DNA from: Actinomycetes bacterium
GTDB lineage: Bacteria > Actinomycetota > Acidimicrobiia > Acidimicrobiales > Microtrichaceae
Reading direction: 5' to 3'
Assembly: GCA_024222295.1 (NCBI GenBank)
Contig: JAAEPF010000021.1
Span: forward strand, 1-64,000
Length of the DNA: 64,000 bases
Shown here: piece after piece, positions 25,394 to 33,455 of the stretch
Position numbering within the stretch: the stretch's first letter is position 1
Layout of the letters: the number at the start of each line of letters is the position of its first letter
Made by a program: the position numbers and the translations under genes
The notes under the pieces: model-generated
What the model saw: only the letters and a program-made list of their open reading frames with translations
Databases searched by the model: none
Told to the model about the DNA's origin: nothing

Positions 25394-28300
25394 ATGCGTA
25401 GCAAGTTCCTTGTACTCACGTGCCTGTTGTCGGCCGTCGTGCTGGTCTCTGCGGCCTGCACGACTCCATCCAACAACGTCAACACGCCGCCCACGGCCGT
25501 GCTGACTGCGTCACCCGATTCGGGAGGGCCCCCTCTCGAGGTGTTCTTCTCGGGGCTGCTCAGCAGCGACCCCGGCGGCACCATCACCGACTACCACTGG
25601 GACTTCGGTGACGGCAACGTCTCCACCGACCCTGAGCCCTCCAACACCTACACAGCCGACGGCGTCTACACGGTCACCCTCACGGTGACCGATGACAAGG
25701 GTGCAACCGGCGTCGACACCACAGACATCACGGTGGTCACGCCCAACGCCCCGCCGACCACGACCGCCGGCGCCGACGTCACCTCGGGCGTCGAGCCGCT
25801 CACGGTCAACTTCACCTCGTCTCCGGCTGACTCCGACGGCACTGTCCTCTCGGTCGAGTGGGACTTCGGTGACGGCAACACCTCGACCGACACCGACCCG
25901 AGCCACACCTACGCGACCGCCGGGTTGTACAGCGCCGTGGTGACGGTGACCGACGACGATGGAGCCATCGCATCGGACTCCATCGACATCACGGTCAACG
26001 CCAACCAGGCCCCCACCGCTGTTGCCACCTCGGACGTGACCTCGGGCAAGACCCCGCTCGCAGTCACCTTCGACGGCTCCGGCTCGAGTGACCCCGATAA
26101 CGCGATCGTCAGCTACGCATGGGACTTCGGTGACGGCAACTCCGACACCGGCGCAACCCCGGCAGCGCACACCTACACCGCAGCCGGCAACTACACGGCG
26201 AGCCTCACGGTCACCGACACGCTCGGGGGGTTCAACACCGACACCGTCAACGTCACGGTCTCGGACAACGTGGCTCCACTGGCCGACGCCCAGGCGACGC
26301 CTACCTCGGGTGAGTTCCCGCTGGCCGTCACTTTCGACGGCTCCGGCTCGTCTGACTCCGACGGCTCCATCCTGAGCTACAGCTGGGACTTCGGCGACGG
26401 CAACTCCGCCACCGGCGCAACTCCGGCCGCTCACACGTACACCGCTGCGGGCAGCTACGACGCTGTTCTCACCGTGACCGACGACAACAGCGCCATCGGC
26501 ACCGACACAGTCACGATCTCGGTGGACGCGCCCAACGTGGCCCCGACGGCCGCCATCAGCTCGGACACCACCTCTGGTCCGGAGGACCTCGAGGTGAACT
26601 TCGACGGCACGGGCTCGACCGATTCCGACGGAACCATCGTCAGCTACGCGTGGGACTTCGGTGACGGAGGCTCCTCCAACGCCGCTGCCCCGACCTACAC
26701 GTACTTGACGCCGGGCACCTACACGGCGTCTCTCACCGTCACCGACGATGACAGCGCAACCGACTCCAAATCGGTGTCGATCACCGTCCTTGCCAACCAG
26801 GCCCCGAACGCGGCGGCGAGCGCCAACCCGCTCACCGGCAAGGAGGACCTGGAGGTCGACTTCGACGGCACGGGCTCGACCGATCCCGACGGAACCATCG
26901 TCAGCTACGCATGGGACTTCGGTGACGGCAACAACGGCACCGGTGCCACGCCGACGCACACCTACGTCGACGACGGCACCTACACGGCCACTCTGACGGT
27001 CACCGACGAGGACGCAGCGACCGACGATGCCTCGGTGACGATCACGGTCAACCCCAACACGCCGCCCACTGCGGCAATCTCGGCGAACCCCACGAGCGGC
27101 GCACGCCCGCTGGTGGTCAACTTCGACTCGTCTGCCTCATCGGATCCCGACGGCACGATCGTGTCGACCGAATGGGACTTCGGTGATGGCAACACGTCGA
27201 CCGCCGCAGCTCCCAGCCACACGTACTCGGAGGGCAACTACACAGCGACGCTGACCGTCCACGACGACAGCGGGGACAGCGCCTCCAAGACAGTGGGCAT
27301 CTCCGTGGTCATCGACGACGACGGCGACGGCGTGTCGCCTCCCACGGACTGTGACGACAACGCCTCGGGCACCTACCCGGGTGCTGCCGACCCGCTGGAT
27401 GCCGGCGGTGTCGACAGCAACTGTGACGGTGCCGACGGTGACGCCTCGGACACGCTGTTCGTGAGCACCACTGGCACCGACTCGGGTTCCTGTGGTGCCA
27501 TCGGCTCTCCCTGCGCAACGATCGGCCAGGGCGTCACCAACGCAAGCGGCATCGGCAAGGGCGTTGTGCAGGTGTCCAACGGTGCGTTCGGCGGCTTCAC
27601 CCTCACGGGTGACCTGGTCGTCCGCGGCGGCTACGAGACCGACTTCGACGGCCGGACCGGCACGACCACGGTGACTGGCAGCGGGACGGGCGTGCTCGCC
27701 AGTGGCACCAGCACCGGTGCCACCCTCCAGGACCTCGCGGTCGACTCGGGAACCCCAACCGGTGCGGGAGCGAGCGCCTACGGCGTGCTTGCGACCGGAT
27801 CCACCCTGTTGATCGTGGACTCCACGGTTACCGCGGCGGCCGGCAACGCCGGCAACTCGGGCGGCTCGAAGCCGTCTACGCCGGGCAACGCCTGCAACGG
27901 TGGCAACGGCGCCAACGCCAGCGGCCCGGGCTCGCCCGGCAACGGAGGCTCCGGCTGCTCCGGAACCTCGCCGAGCAACTCCGGTGGCGGCGGCCGCGGT
28001 GGTGACTACAGCGGCTCCGGCAACGGCGGTGGCTCCGGTGGCGGTGGCGCCGGTGGCGGCAACGGCGGCTGCGGCAGCCTCTTCGGTTGCGGTACCAACG
28101 CCGGTGGCGGTGGCGGCGGCGCCGGTGGTGGCGCAGGATCGGCCGGTTCCGCAGGCTCGAACAGCGTCTCCGGCTCCGGTGCGACCTACGTCGGCCAGAA
28201 CGGCACCGGCGGTGGTGGCGGCGCCCGCGGCGCCGGCGCCGGCGGCGGTGGTGGCGGCAAGTCCGCCTCGGCCTCCGGTGGTGGCGGTGGTGGCGGTGGT

Positions 28301-28840
28301 GCCGGTGGCACCGGCGGTACCGCTGGCTCCGGCGGTGGCAGCTACGGCGGTGGCTCCTTCGGTGTCTACTCCCACGACTCCAACGTGACCCTCACCAACA
28401 GCACGGTTACCGCCGGCAATGGTGGCAACGGTGGCGCCGGCCAGGCCGGTGGCAACGGCGGCCGCGGCGGCAACGGCGGCAACGGCGGTACCAGGTCCTG
28501 CTGCCTCGCAGGCGGCGGTGGCGGTGGCGGTGCCGGCGGTGGTGGTGGCGCCGGTAGTGGCGCCGGTGGTGGCGCCGGTGGCCCGTCGATCGCCGTGTTC
28601 AACATCGGCACGGGCACCCTTGCCGAGTCTGGCAACACCCTCGCACCAGGCACGAGCTCCGGTTCCGGAGGCTCGGGCGGATCCGGAGGCTCCGGTGGCT
28701 CGGCGGGCTCGACCGGGTCCGGCACCCAGGGTGCCGGCGGTGGAGGCACTGGCAACGGTGGCTCCACCGGCAACGGCGCAGCTTCAGGTGCCAACGGACT
28801 GAAGCTGTCGATCTGGGACAACGGCACCACCACTGCCTGA
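25394..28840 (+). CDS. Giant secreted lipoprotein with seven PKD domains, a MopE-like motif and a glycine-rich tail
   Basis: A 1148-residue exported protein. The N-terminal signal peptide ends in VSAAC, a loose lipobox, so a lipid anchor is likely. Seven PKD domains follow (about residues 35-640), each with a WDFGDG core and an LTVTDD-like or LTVHDD strand. Then comes an Asp-rich DDDGDGVSPPTDCDDN segment with NCDGADGD, resembling the metal-binding motif of MopE-type proteins, then a beta-helix-like stretch (about 690-815) starting LFVSTTGTDSGSCG. The last 310 residues are dominated by GG-x-GG and GSGG repeats like those of mycobacterial PGRS proteins. GAGGGGG lies ahead of the ATG. The message ends in a strong hairpin terminator. 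A surface-adhesive or matrix role is inference; no enzymatic signature is present. Confidence 0.85.
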   Translation: MRSKFLVLTCLLSAVVLVSAACTTPSNNVNTPPTAVLTASPDSGGPPLEVFFSGLLSSDPGGTITDYHWDFGDGNVSTDPEPSNTYTADGVYTVTLTVTDDKGATGVDTTDITVVTPNAPPTTTAGADVTSGVEPLTVNFTSSPADSDGTVLSVEWDFGDGNTSTDTDPSHTYATAGLYSAVVTVTDDDGAIASDSIDITVNANQAPTAVATSDVTSGKTPLAVTFDGSGSSDPDNAIVSYAWDFGDGNSDTGATPAAHTYTAAGNYTASLTVTDTLGGFNTDTVNVTVSDNVAPLADAQATPTSGEFPLAVTFDGSGSSDSDGSILSYSWDFGDGNSATGATPAAHTYTAAGSYDAVLTVTDDNSAIGTDTVTISVDAPNVAPTAAISSDTTSGPEDLEVNFDGTGSTDSDGTIVSYAWDFGDGGSSNAAAPTYTYLTPGTYTASLTVTDDDSATDSKSVSITVLANQAPNAAASANPLTGKEDLEVDFDGTGSTDPDGTIVSYAWDFGDGNNGTGATPTHTYVDDGTYTATLTVTDEDAATDDASVTITVNPNTPPTAAISANPTSGARPLVVNFDSSASSDPDGTIVSTEWDFGDGNTSTAAAPSHTYSEGNYTATLTVHDDSGDSASKTVGISVVIDDDGDGVSPPTDCDDNASGTYPGAADPLDAGGVDSNCDGADGDASDTLFVSTTGTDSGSCGAIGSPCATIGQGVTNASGIGKGVVQVSNGAFGGFTLTGDLVVRGGYETDFDGRTGTTTVTGSGTGVLASGTSTGATLQDLAVDSGTPTGAGASAYGVLATGSTLLIVDSTVTAAAGNAGNSGGSKPSTPGNACNGGNGANASGPGSPGNGGSGCSGTSPSNSGGGGRGGDYSGSGNGGGSGGGGAGGGNGGCGSLFGCGTNAGGGGGGAGGGAGSAGSAGSNSVSGSGATYVGQNGTGGGGGARGAGAGGGGGGKSASASGGGGGGGGAGGTGGTAGSGGGSYGGGSFGVYSHDSNVTLTNSTVTAGNGGNGGAGQAGGNGGRGGNGGNGGTRSCCLAGGGGGGGAGGGGGAGSGAGGGAGGPSIAVFNIGTGTLAESGNTLAPGTSSGSGGSGGSGGSGGSAGSTGSGTQGAGGGGTGNGGSTGNGAASGANGLKLSIWDNGTTTA
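27840..28800 (+). repeat. Low-complexity GGC/GGT-rich tract encoding Gly-rich repeats
   Basis: Degenerate trinucleotide-type repetition encodes long runs of Gly with interspersed Ala, Ser and Asn in the lipoprotein C-terminus. The underlying DNA is built of GGCGGTGGC-like units without a fixed period, a likely hotspot for slippage and assembly error. Confidence 0.8.
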
Positions 28841-28858
28841 TCAGAACCAGAGAACCGC

Positions 28859-28891
28859 AGGAAGGCCCCCGGCTCAGCCGGGGGCCTTCCT
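28859..28891 (+). terminator. Strong hairpin terminator after the lipoprotein gene
   Basis: A perfect 15-bp stem (AGGAAGGCCCCCGGC at 28859-28873 pairing with 28877-28891) has a three-base TCA loop. It starts 19 bases after the stop codon. The T-rich tail is poor (CGTTCTCC), as is usual in high-G+C genomes, but the stem is the strongest in the window. Confidence 0.85.
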
Positions 28892-28950
28892 CGTTCTCCG
28901 GGGGGTCGTCGGCGCTGTGGAGTCCTTCAGTGCCGAACCGCCGCCTTCGG

Positions 28951-28956
28951 TAACCT
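28951..28956 (+). promoter_or_regulatory. -10 element (TAACCT) for the HX4D protein gene
   Basis: TAACCT lies 19 bases downstream of TTCAGT (28926-28931), one mismatch from the TTCNGG seen at other promoters here. Transcription would start near 28963, giving a leader of about 20 bases before the GTG at 28985. Confidence 0.45.
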
Positions 28957-28984
28957 GAGTGCAGCAGCGACAGTCAGAGACCAC

Positions 28985-30193
28985 GTGCCTTCACGATCCG
29001 CGAACGACGACAACGACGACAAGCGACCGGAGCTCCATGTCGTGGGTGACCCCGAGTCGGCTGCGCAGACGGGGGCCGACAGCCCAGCGGAGCGCGAGGC
29101 GCCCAAGGAGCAAGCGGCTTCCGATGTGACGCCGCGGGAACAAACGCAGGACCCGGTCGAGAAGGCCGAGGCGCTCCTCGCCGAAGCTGACCCCGAGGCG
29201 GTCTACAAGTCGATGCTGGGCCTCACCCGAACCGGCCACTCGGACCTGCTGCAGACCCTTCCGTACACAAAGGCGCTCGAGTTCCACGACCCCACGTGTG
29301 TGAAGGTCGATCCCGACCCGCAGGGCCTGGACGCCGTGGACCTCTACGCCCACGCAGCGTTTCCCGAGTTCGACCGGGTTCTGCTGGAGCCGTTCCAGGA
29401 TCCTCGTAACGACCATCTGTTCAACCACCTGCGCAGCCTCATGTTCCTCGAGAACCAGAACGTGGCGCTGGTCACCAACCACGGCCAGATCATCGACATT
29501 GCCCTGGTGCTGGGAGCATTCCTCACCGCCATGTGCAACTCCGAACGCACATTCGGCGTGCTCGGCAAGCGGGTGGAGCTCGACGACCTGGCGGCGCGGA
29601 CCAACGTGCTGGTCTCGCGGATGGTCGCCACCCAGGCGGCACTCGGCGTGCCGGCCATGCAGGTACTGCAGATCGGAGCTCGCACCTTCCTGTCGATTCC
29701 GCAAACGGCCAGTCGTCGCAGGGCGAAGCTCGACTCCGAGCTGGTGCGCGCCAACAACGTCGTGATGCGTCATGAGCTCGAACAGCAGATGGCCCAGGGT
29801 GGCCAATTGCTGGCCATGGCCGCCAGCGGCTCACAGGACCTGTCTGTGACCGCCGGGCTGATCAAGAAGGCTCGTGACGGCTGGCTCAAGCGGCGCGGTG
29901 AGGAGCCGCCCGAGCGTGCCACCCTGCACCTCCAGCCGCTCTACGACGGCACCATCAAGCTGATGGAGGCGTGTGACTACGTGCTTCCGGTCGCGATCTC
30001 GCTCGACCCGGAGACTCCCTGTTGCGTGTTGGGGGAGATGACTCGGCTCACGGAGCGCGACGACTGCCACCGCGTCATGGACTGGATCGCCCACGCCCAC
30101 CAGGAAGCCACCGGCGTGCCCACGGTGTACCACTGGGACGAGGACGACCTGCTGACCCAGGTGCGTTCCCTGGGCGACTCGCTGCGGCGCTGA
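28985..30193 (+). CDS. Uncharacterised protein with an acyltransferase-like HX4D motif
   Basis: A 402-residue protein with an acidic, charged N-terminal 65 residues. In the central part, LVTNHGQIIDIALVLGAFL contains H166-GQII-D171, the HX4D spacing of the PlsC/GPAT glycerolipid acyltransferases, at a place where those enzymes read NHxSxxD. Downstream, VLPVAISLDPETPC could be the later acyltransferase strand, but the other conserved blocks (FPEGTRS-like) are not clear. There is no transmembrane helix. I regard acyltransferase function as a possibility, not an assignment. The gene is alone between the terminator of the giant lipoprotein and the hisS promoter. Confidence 0.6.
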   Translation: MPSRSANDDNDDKRPELHVVGDPESAAQTGADSPAEREAPKEQAASDVTPREQTQDPVEKAEALLAEADPEAVYKSMLGLTRTGHSDLLQTLPYTKALEFHDPTCVKVDPDPQGLDAVDLYAHAAFPEFDRVLLEPFQDPRNDHLFNHLRSLMFLENQNVALVTNHGQIIDIALVLGAFLTAMCNSERTFGVLGKRVELDDLAARTNVLVSRMVATQAALGVPAMQVLQIGARTFLSIPQTASRRRAKLDSELVRANNVVMRHELEQQMAQGGQLLAMAASGSQDLSVTAGLIKKARDGWLKRRGEEPPERATLHLQPLYDGTIKLMEACDYVLPVAISLDPETPCCVLGEMTRLTERDDCHRVMDWIAHAHQEATGVPTVYHWDEDDLLTQVRSLGDSLRR

Positions 30194-30272
30194 GGCGGCC
30201 CATTCGCCGATTCGGCGGAATCGGCATCGGGAGCCATGTGCAACCGGTTCCGGGCCGGGGCGCATGCTCCGG

Positions 30273-30278
30273 TAGCTT
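30273..30278 (+). promoter_or_regulatory. -10 element (TAGCTT) of leaderless hisS promoter
   Basis: TAGCTT ends eight bases before the GTG at 30287. TTCCGG at 30248-30253 lies 19 bases upstream. Confidence 0.55.
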
Positions 30279-30286
30279 GGGCCGTC

Positions 30287-31609
30287 GTGAGTGCCGATCG
30301 CCCCGAGAAGTTCCAGTCCCTCACGGGCATGCGCGACATGCTCTGGCCCGACTCCGCGCGTCGGCGCGAACTCGTGGACCTCTTCGTGGCGGCGGCCCAA
30401 CGCGCCGGTTACCGCGAGTTGGTACCGCCGCTGCTCGAGGATCTCGGAGTATTCCTGCGCGTCGGCGAGGAGACCGACGTCGTCACCAAGGAGATGTACG
30501 ACTTCACCGACCGCGACGGCCGGCGCATAGCACTGCGACCGGAGATGACCGCCGGGGCAGTACGGGCATTCGTGCAGCACAAGCCGTTGTTGCCATGGAA
30601 GGTGTTCTACGCGGGCTCCAACTTCCGCCACGAGCGCCCACAGAAAGGCCGCTATCGCTCGTTCGACCAGGTGGGGGTCGAAGCGCTGGGCAGCGATGAT
30701 GCCGACCTCGATGTCGAGGTGATCGCCCTCGCTTGGCGTTTCTTCGAGGACCTGGGGCTCCGGCAGGTCACGCTGTTGCTCAACACCCTCGGCGAGCACG
30801 ACGACCGCGCCCGCTACACAGAGGCAGTGCGCGGTCATCTCGAGTCCCACGCCGCAGACCTGTCGAGCGAGGCGCTTGAGACGCTCGGTCGCAATCCGCT
30901 GCGGGTACTCGATTCGAAGCGCTCCGAAGACCGCGGTGTCGTGGCCAACGCGCCGACCATCGCCGAGTTCCTCTCTGCCGGGTCCGCCGAGCACTTCTCG
31001 CGGGTCAAGGACGGCCTGGAGGCACTCGGCATACCGTTCCGGGTGGAGGAGCGCCTGGTGCGCGGCCTCGACTACTACCGGCGCACCACGTTCGAGTTCG
31101 CCGCCGATGCCCTGGATGCGGCGCAGAACGCAATCGGCGGAGGCGGCCGCTACGACGGGCTCGCAGAGGACCTCGGCGGCCCGGCAACCGACGGGATCGG
31201 CTTCGCCCTCGGCGTCGACCGGATCCTGCTGGCAGCCGACGCCGAAGGGGTGTTCCCGTCGCCGGAACCGCTCCTGGACGCCTTCGTGGTCGACATGACC
31301 GGCGGGGCCGTCGCCCGCGACCTGACCCATGAGCTGCGAGCCGCCGGTCTCAGCGCCGACCGGCGCTTCGGTGGTGGCAGCATGAAGGCCCAGATGAAAG
31401 CCGCGGACCGCAGCGGTGCGGCGGTGGCACTGATCGTGGGTGAGGACGAATTGGCGGCCGGAGAGGTGACCCTGCGCACACTTCGACACCACAGTGACAC
31501 CGCAGGCGACTCCGTGCAGCAACGAGTGCCGTTGGGAGATGCGGTCACCCGGGTGCGCGCCGCGGTCGCAGGTGCATCCGACAAGGGAAGCGACAGAGGA
31601 AAGCCATGA
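30287..31609 (+). CDS. hisS: Histidyl-tRNA synthetase
   Basis: Class II synthetase of 440 residues charging tRNA-His. Class II motifs are visible: motif 1 region with LVDLFVAAAQRAGYRELVPP, motif 2 with FYAGSNFRHERPQKGRYRSFDQ, the histidine-specific RLVRGLDYYRRTTFEF, and motif 3 GIGFALGVDRI. The C-terminal anticodon-binding domain contains RRFGGGSMKAQMKAADRSGA. GTG at 30287 was preferred to the in-frame ATG at 30236 because TAGCTT would lie within the longer version and ends eight bases before this start, and because the family begins close to the FQSLTGMRDML motif. It overlaps aspS by four bases. Confidence 0.95.
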   Translation: MSADRPEKFQSLTGMRDMLWPDSARRRELVDLFVAAAQRAGYRELVPPLLEDLGVFLRVGEETDVVTKEMYDFTDRDGRRIALRPEMTAGAVRAFVQHKPLLPWKVFYAGSNFRHERPQKGRYRSFDQVGVEALGSDDADLDVEVIALAWRFFEDLGLRQVTLLLNTLGEHDDRARYTEAVRGHLESHAADLSSEALETLGRNPLRVLDSKRSEDRGVVANAPTIAEFLSAGSAEHFSRVKDGLEALGIPFRVEERLVRGLDYYRRTTFEFAADALDAAQNAIGGGGRYDGLAEDLGGPATDGIGFALGVDRILLAADAEGVFPSPEPLLDAFVVDMTGGAVARDLTHELRAAGLSADRRFGGGSMKAQMKAADRSGAAVALIVGEDELAAGEVTLRTLRHHSDTAGDSVQQRVPLGDAVTRVRAAVAGASDKGSDRGKP

Positions 31610-33393
31610 CCGAGCCAAGCCAGAGCGCGCCGGGAGGCGCCACGTCGATGCGTACCCACATGTGTGGCGAGCCCCGGCGTGAGGACATCGGCTCCACCAT
31701 CACCGTGTGCGGCTGGGTTGGCCGCCGGCGCGAGCATGGCGAGCACCTCGCCTTCGTCGACCTGCGTGACCACACGGGCGTGCTGCAATGCGTGGTCGAC
31801 GGCTCGGTGGATGTGCGCAGCGAGTACGTGTTGCGCGTCACCGGCACCCTGCGGGAGCGTCCCGACGGCACCATCAACGAAAAGCTGCCCACGGGCGAGT
31901 TCGAGCTTGCCGACTGCGAGGTGGAGGTCCTCTCGGCGGCCGAGCCGCCGCCGTTCCCCCTCGACGACCGCGCTTCGGAGGTCGACGAGACGATCAGGTT
32001 GCGGCACCGCTACCTGGACCTGCGCCGCGAGCGCATGCAGGACAACCTGCGCAAGCGTGCGGTGATCAACTCGGCGATCCGGGCGGCGATGGACGCACAG
32101 GGTTTCGTGGAGGTGGAGACGCCCATGCTGATCGCGTCCACCCCCGAAGGCGCGCGCGACTTCGTCGTGCCGTCGCGGCTTCACCCCGGCAACTTCTACG
32201 CGCTGCCGCAGAGCCCCCAGCTGTTCAAGCAACTCTGCATGGTGGGAGGGGTCGATCGGTATTACCAGATCGCCCGTTGCATGCGTGACGAGGACCTGCG
32301 CGCCGACCGCCAGTTCGAGTTCAGCCAGCTCGACGCGGAGATGAGCTTTGCCGGCCAGGAGGACGTGCTGGCTGCCATCACAGCTGCCGTGTCCGCAGCG
32401 GCGGAGTCCGTCACGGGTGAGCCCATCGGCGAAGTCCCGCGCATGACGTGGCACGACGCCATGGACCGCTTCGGCTCAGACAAGCCCGACGTGCGTTTCG
32501 GTATGGAACTGACGGAGCTCACCGACGTGTTCGCGGACACGGAATTCAACGCCTTCAGGGCGACTTCGATCAAGGGCCTGTGCCACAAGGGTGCCAGCGA
32601 CGACACCAGCCGCAACCGGCTCGATGACCTGACGGAGTCGGCAAAGCGGTGGGGAGCCAAGGGCCTCGTGTGGATGAGGGTCGAAGAAGTTGACGGTGCC
32701 CCCACGCTCACCTCGCCGATAGCCAAGTTCCTCTCCCACCAGGAGCTGGCAGGCATCGTGGAGCGCCTCGGAGCCGAGCCGGGTGACGTCTGCTACCTGG
32801 TGGCCGACGAGTGGCTGCGGACTTGCCATGTGCTGGGGCTCCTGCGGCTCGAACTCGGCCGCCCGCCGGTACACGAGGGCGGTCTGCAGTTCCTGTGGGT
32901 GGTCGACTTCCCGCTGTTCGAGTCGGTCGACGAGGCAACGGGGAAGCCGGTGCCGGCTCACCACCCGTTCACGATGCCGCATGCCGACGACCTCGACCTC
33001 CTCGACGGCGAGGTGGAGGACCTGCTCAAGGTCCGTTCCCAGGCATACGACCTGGTGCTCAACGGGTGGGAGCTGGGCTCTGGAAGCGTCCGAATCCACC
33101 GAGGGGACGTCCAGCAGAGGATCTTCGATCTGCTCGGGATCTCTCCCGAAGAAGCGGCCGCGAAGTTCGGCTTCCTGCTCGAGGCGTTCCGCTACGGCGC
33201 GCCGCCCCACGCCGGCTTCGCGTTCGGTCTCGACCGGCTCGTGGCGTTGCTGCTGGGCGAGGACAACATCCGAGAGGTGATCGCGTACCCGAAGACACAG
33301 TCGGGCGGTGATCCGCTCACCAAGGCGCCCACCGCGGTTGACGACGCCCACCTCGAGGAACTCGGGCTGCGACTGCTGCCACCGAGCACCTGA
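31606..33393 (+). CDS. aspS: Aspartyl-tRNA synthetase
   Basis: Class IIb synthetase of 595 residues, the long bacterial type. Order of domains: N-terminal OB fold for the anticodon (MRTHMCGEPRREDIGSTITVCGWVGRRREHG), catalytic core with DFVVPSRLHPGNFYALPQSPQ and ARCMRDEDLRADRQFEFSQLDAEMSF, the bacterial GAD insertion (about 285-415), and motif 3 with GFAFGLDRLVALLLGEDNIREVIAYPK. Whether it is discriminating or also charges tRNA-Asn cannot be decided here. The ATG overlaps the hisS stop (ATGA). A GC hairpin follows the stop at 33399-33422. Confidence 0.96.
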   Translation: MTEPSQSAPGGATSMRTHMCGEPRREDIGSTITVCGWVGRRREHGEHLAFVDLRDHTGVLQCVVDGSVDVRSEYVLRVTGTLRERPDGTINEKLPTGEFELADCEVEVLSAAEPPPFPLDDRASEVDETIRLRHRYLDLRRERMQDNLRKRAVINSAIRAAMDAQGFVEVETPMLIASTPEGARDFVVPSRLHPGNFYALPQSPQLFKQLCMVGGVDRYYQIARCMRDEDLRADRQFEFSQLDAEMSFAGQEDVLAAITAAVSAAAESVTGEPIGEVPRMTWHDAMDRFGSDKPDVRFGMELTELTDVFADTEFNAFRATSIKGLCHKGASDDTSRNRLDDLTESAKRWGAKGLVWMRVEEVDGAPTLTSPIAKFLSHQELAGIVERLGAEPGDVCYLVADEWLRTCHVLGLLRLELGRPPVHEGGLQFLWVVDFPLFESVDEATGKPVPAHHPFTMPHADDLDLLDGEVEDLLKVRSQAYDLVLNGWELGSGSVRIHRGDVQQRIFDLLGISPEEAAAKFGFLLEAFRYGAPPHAGFAFGLDRLVALLLGEDNIREVIAYPKTQSGGDPLTKAPTAVDDAHLEELGLRLLPPST

Positions 33394-33398
33394 GTCGG

Positions 33399-33422
33399 CT
33401 GCGCCGCAACGGCGTGGCGCAG
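33399..33422 (+). terminator. Possible hairpin terminator after aspS
   Basis: CTGCGCC pairs with GGCGCAG around a ten-base loop that can itself pair in part. It starts six bases after the aspS stop and precedes the rarA promoter. No T-run follows. Confidence 0.35.
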
Positions 33423-33443
33423 TGGCGGCGGCCGGACGGGCGG

Positions 33444-33449
33444 TAGCGT
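33444..33449 (+). promoter_or_regulatory. -10 element (TAGCGT) of leaderless rarA promoter
   Basis: TAGCGT ends six bases before the ATG at 33456. Confidence 0.5.
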
Positions 33450-33455
33450 GCGGCC

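Noticed and set aside
25500-27300. Regularly spaced repeats in the PKD region considered as a CRISPR array
   Set aside because: Spacing of about 260 bases and in-frame conservation of WDFGDG codons show protein domain repeats.
27137-28375. Open frames on both strands of the glycine-rich tract
   Set aside because: The GGC/GGT-type repeats read as Ala/Thr- or Arg-rich protein in the other frames; only the sense frame continues from a signal peptide and folded domains.
30194-30286. T-box leader upstream of hisS
   Set aside because: A probable promoter ends eight bases before the start, so there is no leader RNA.
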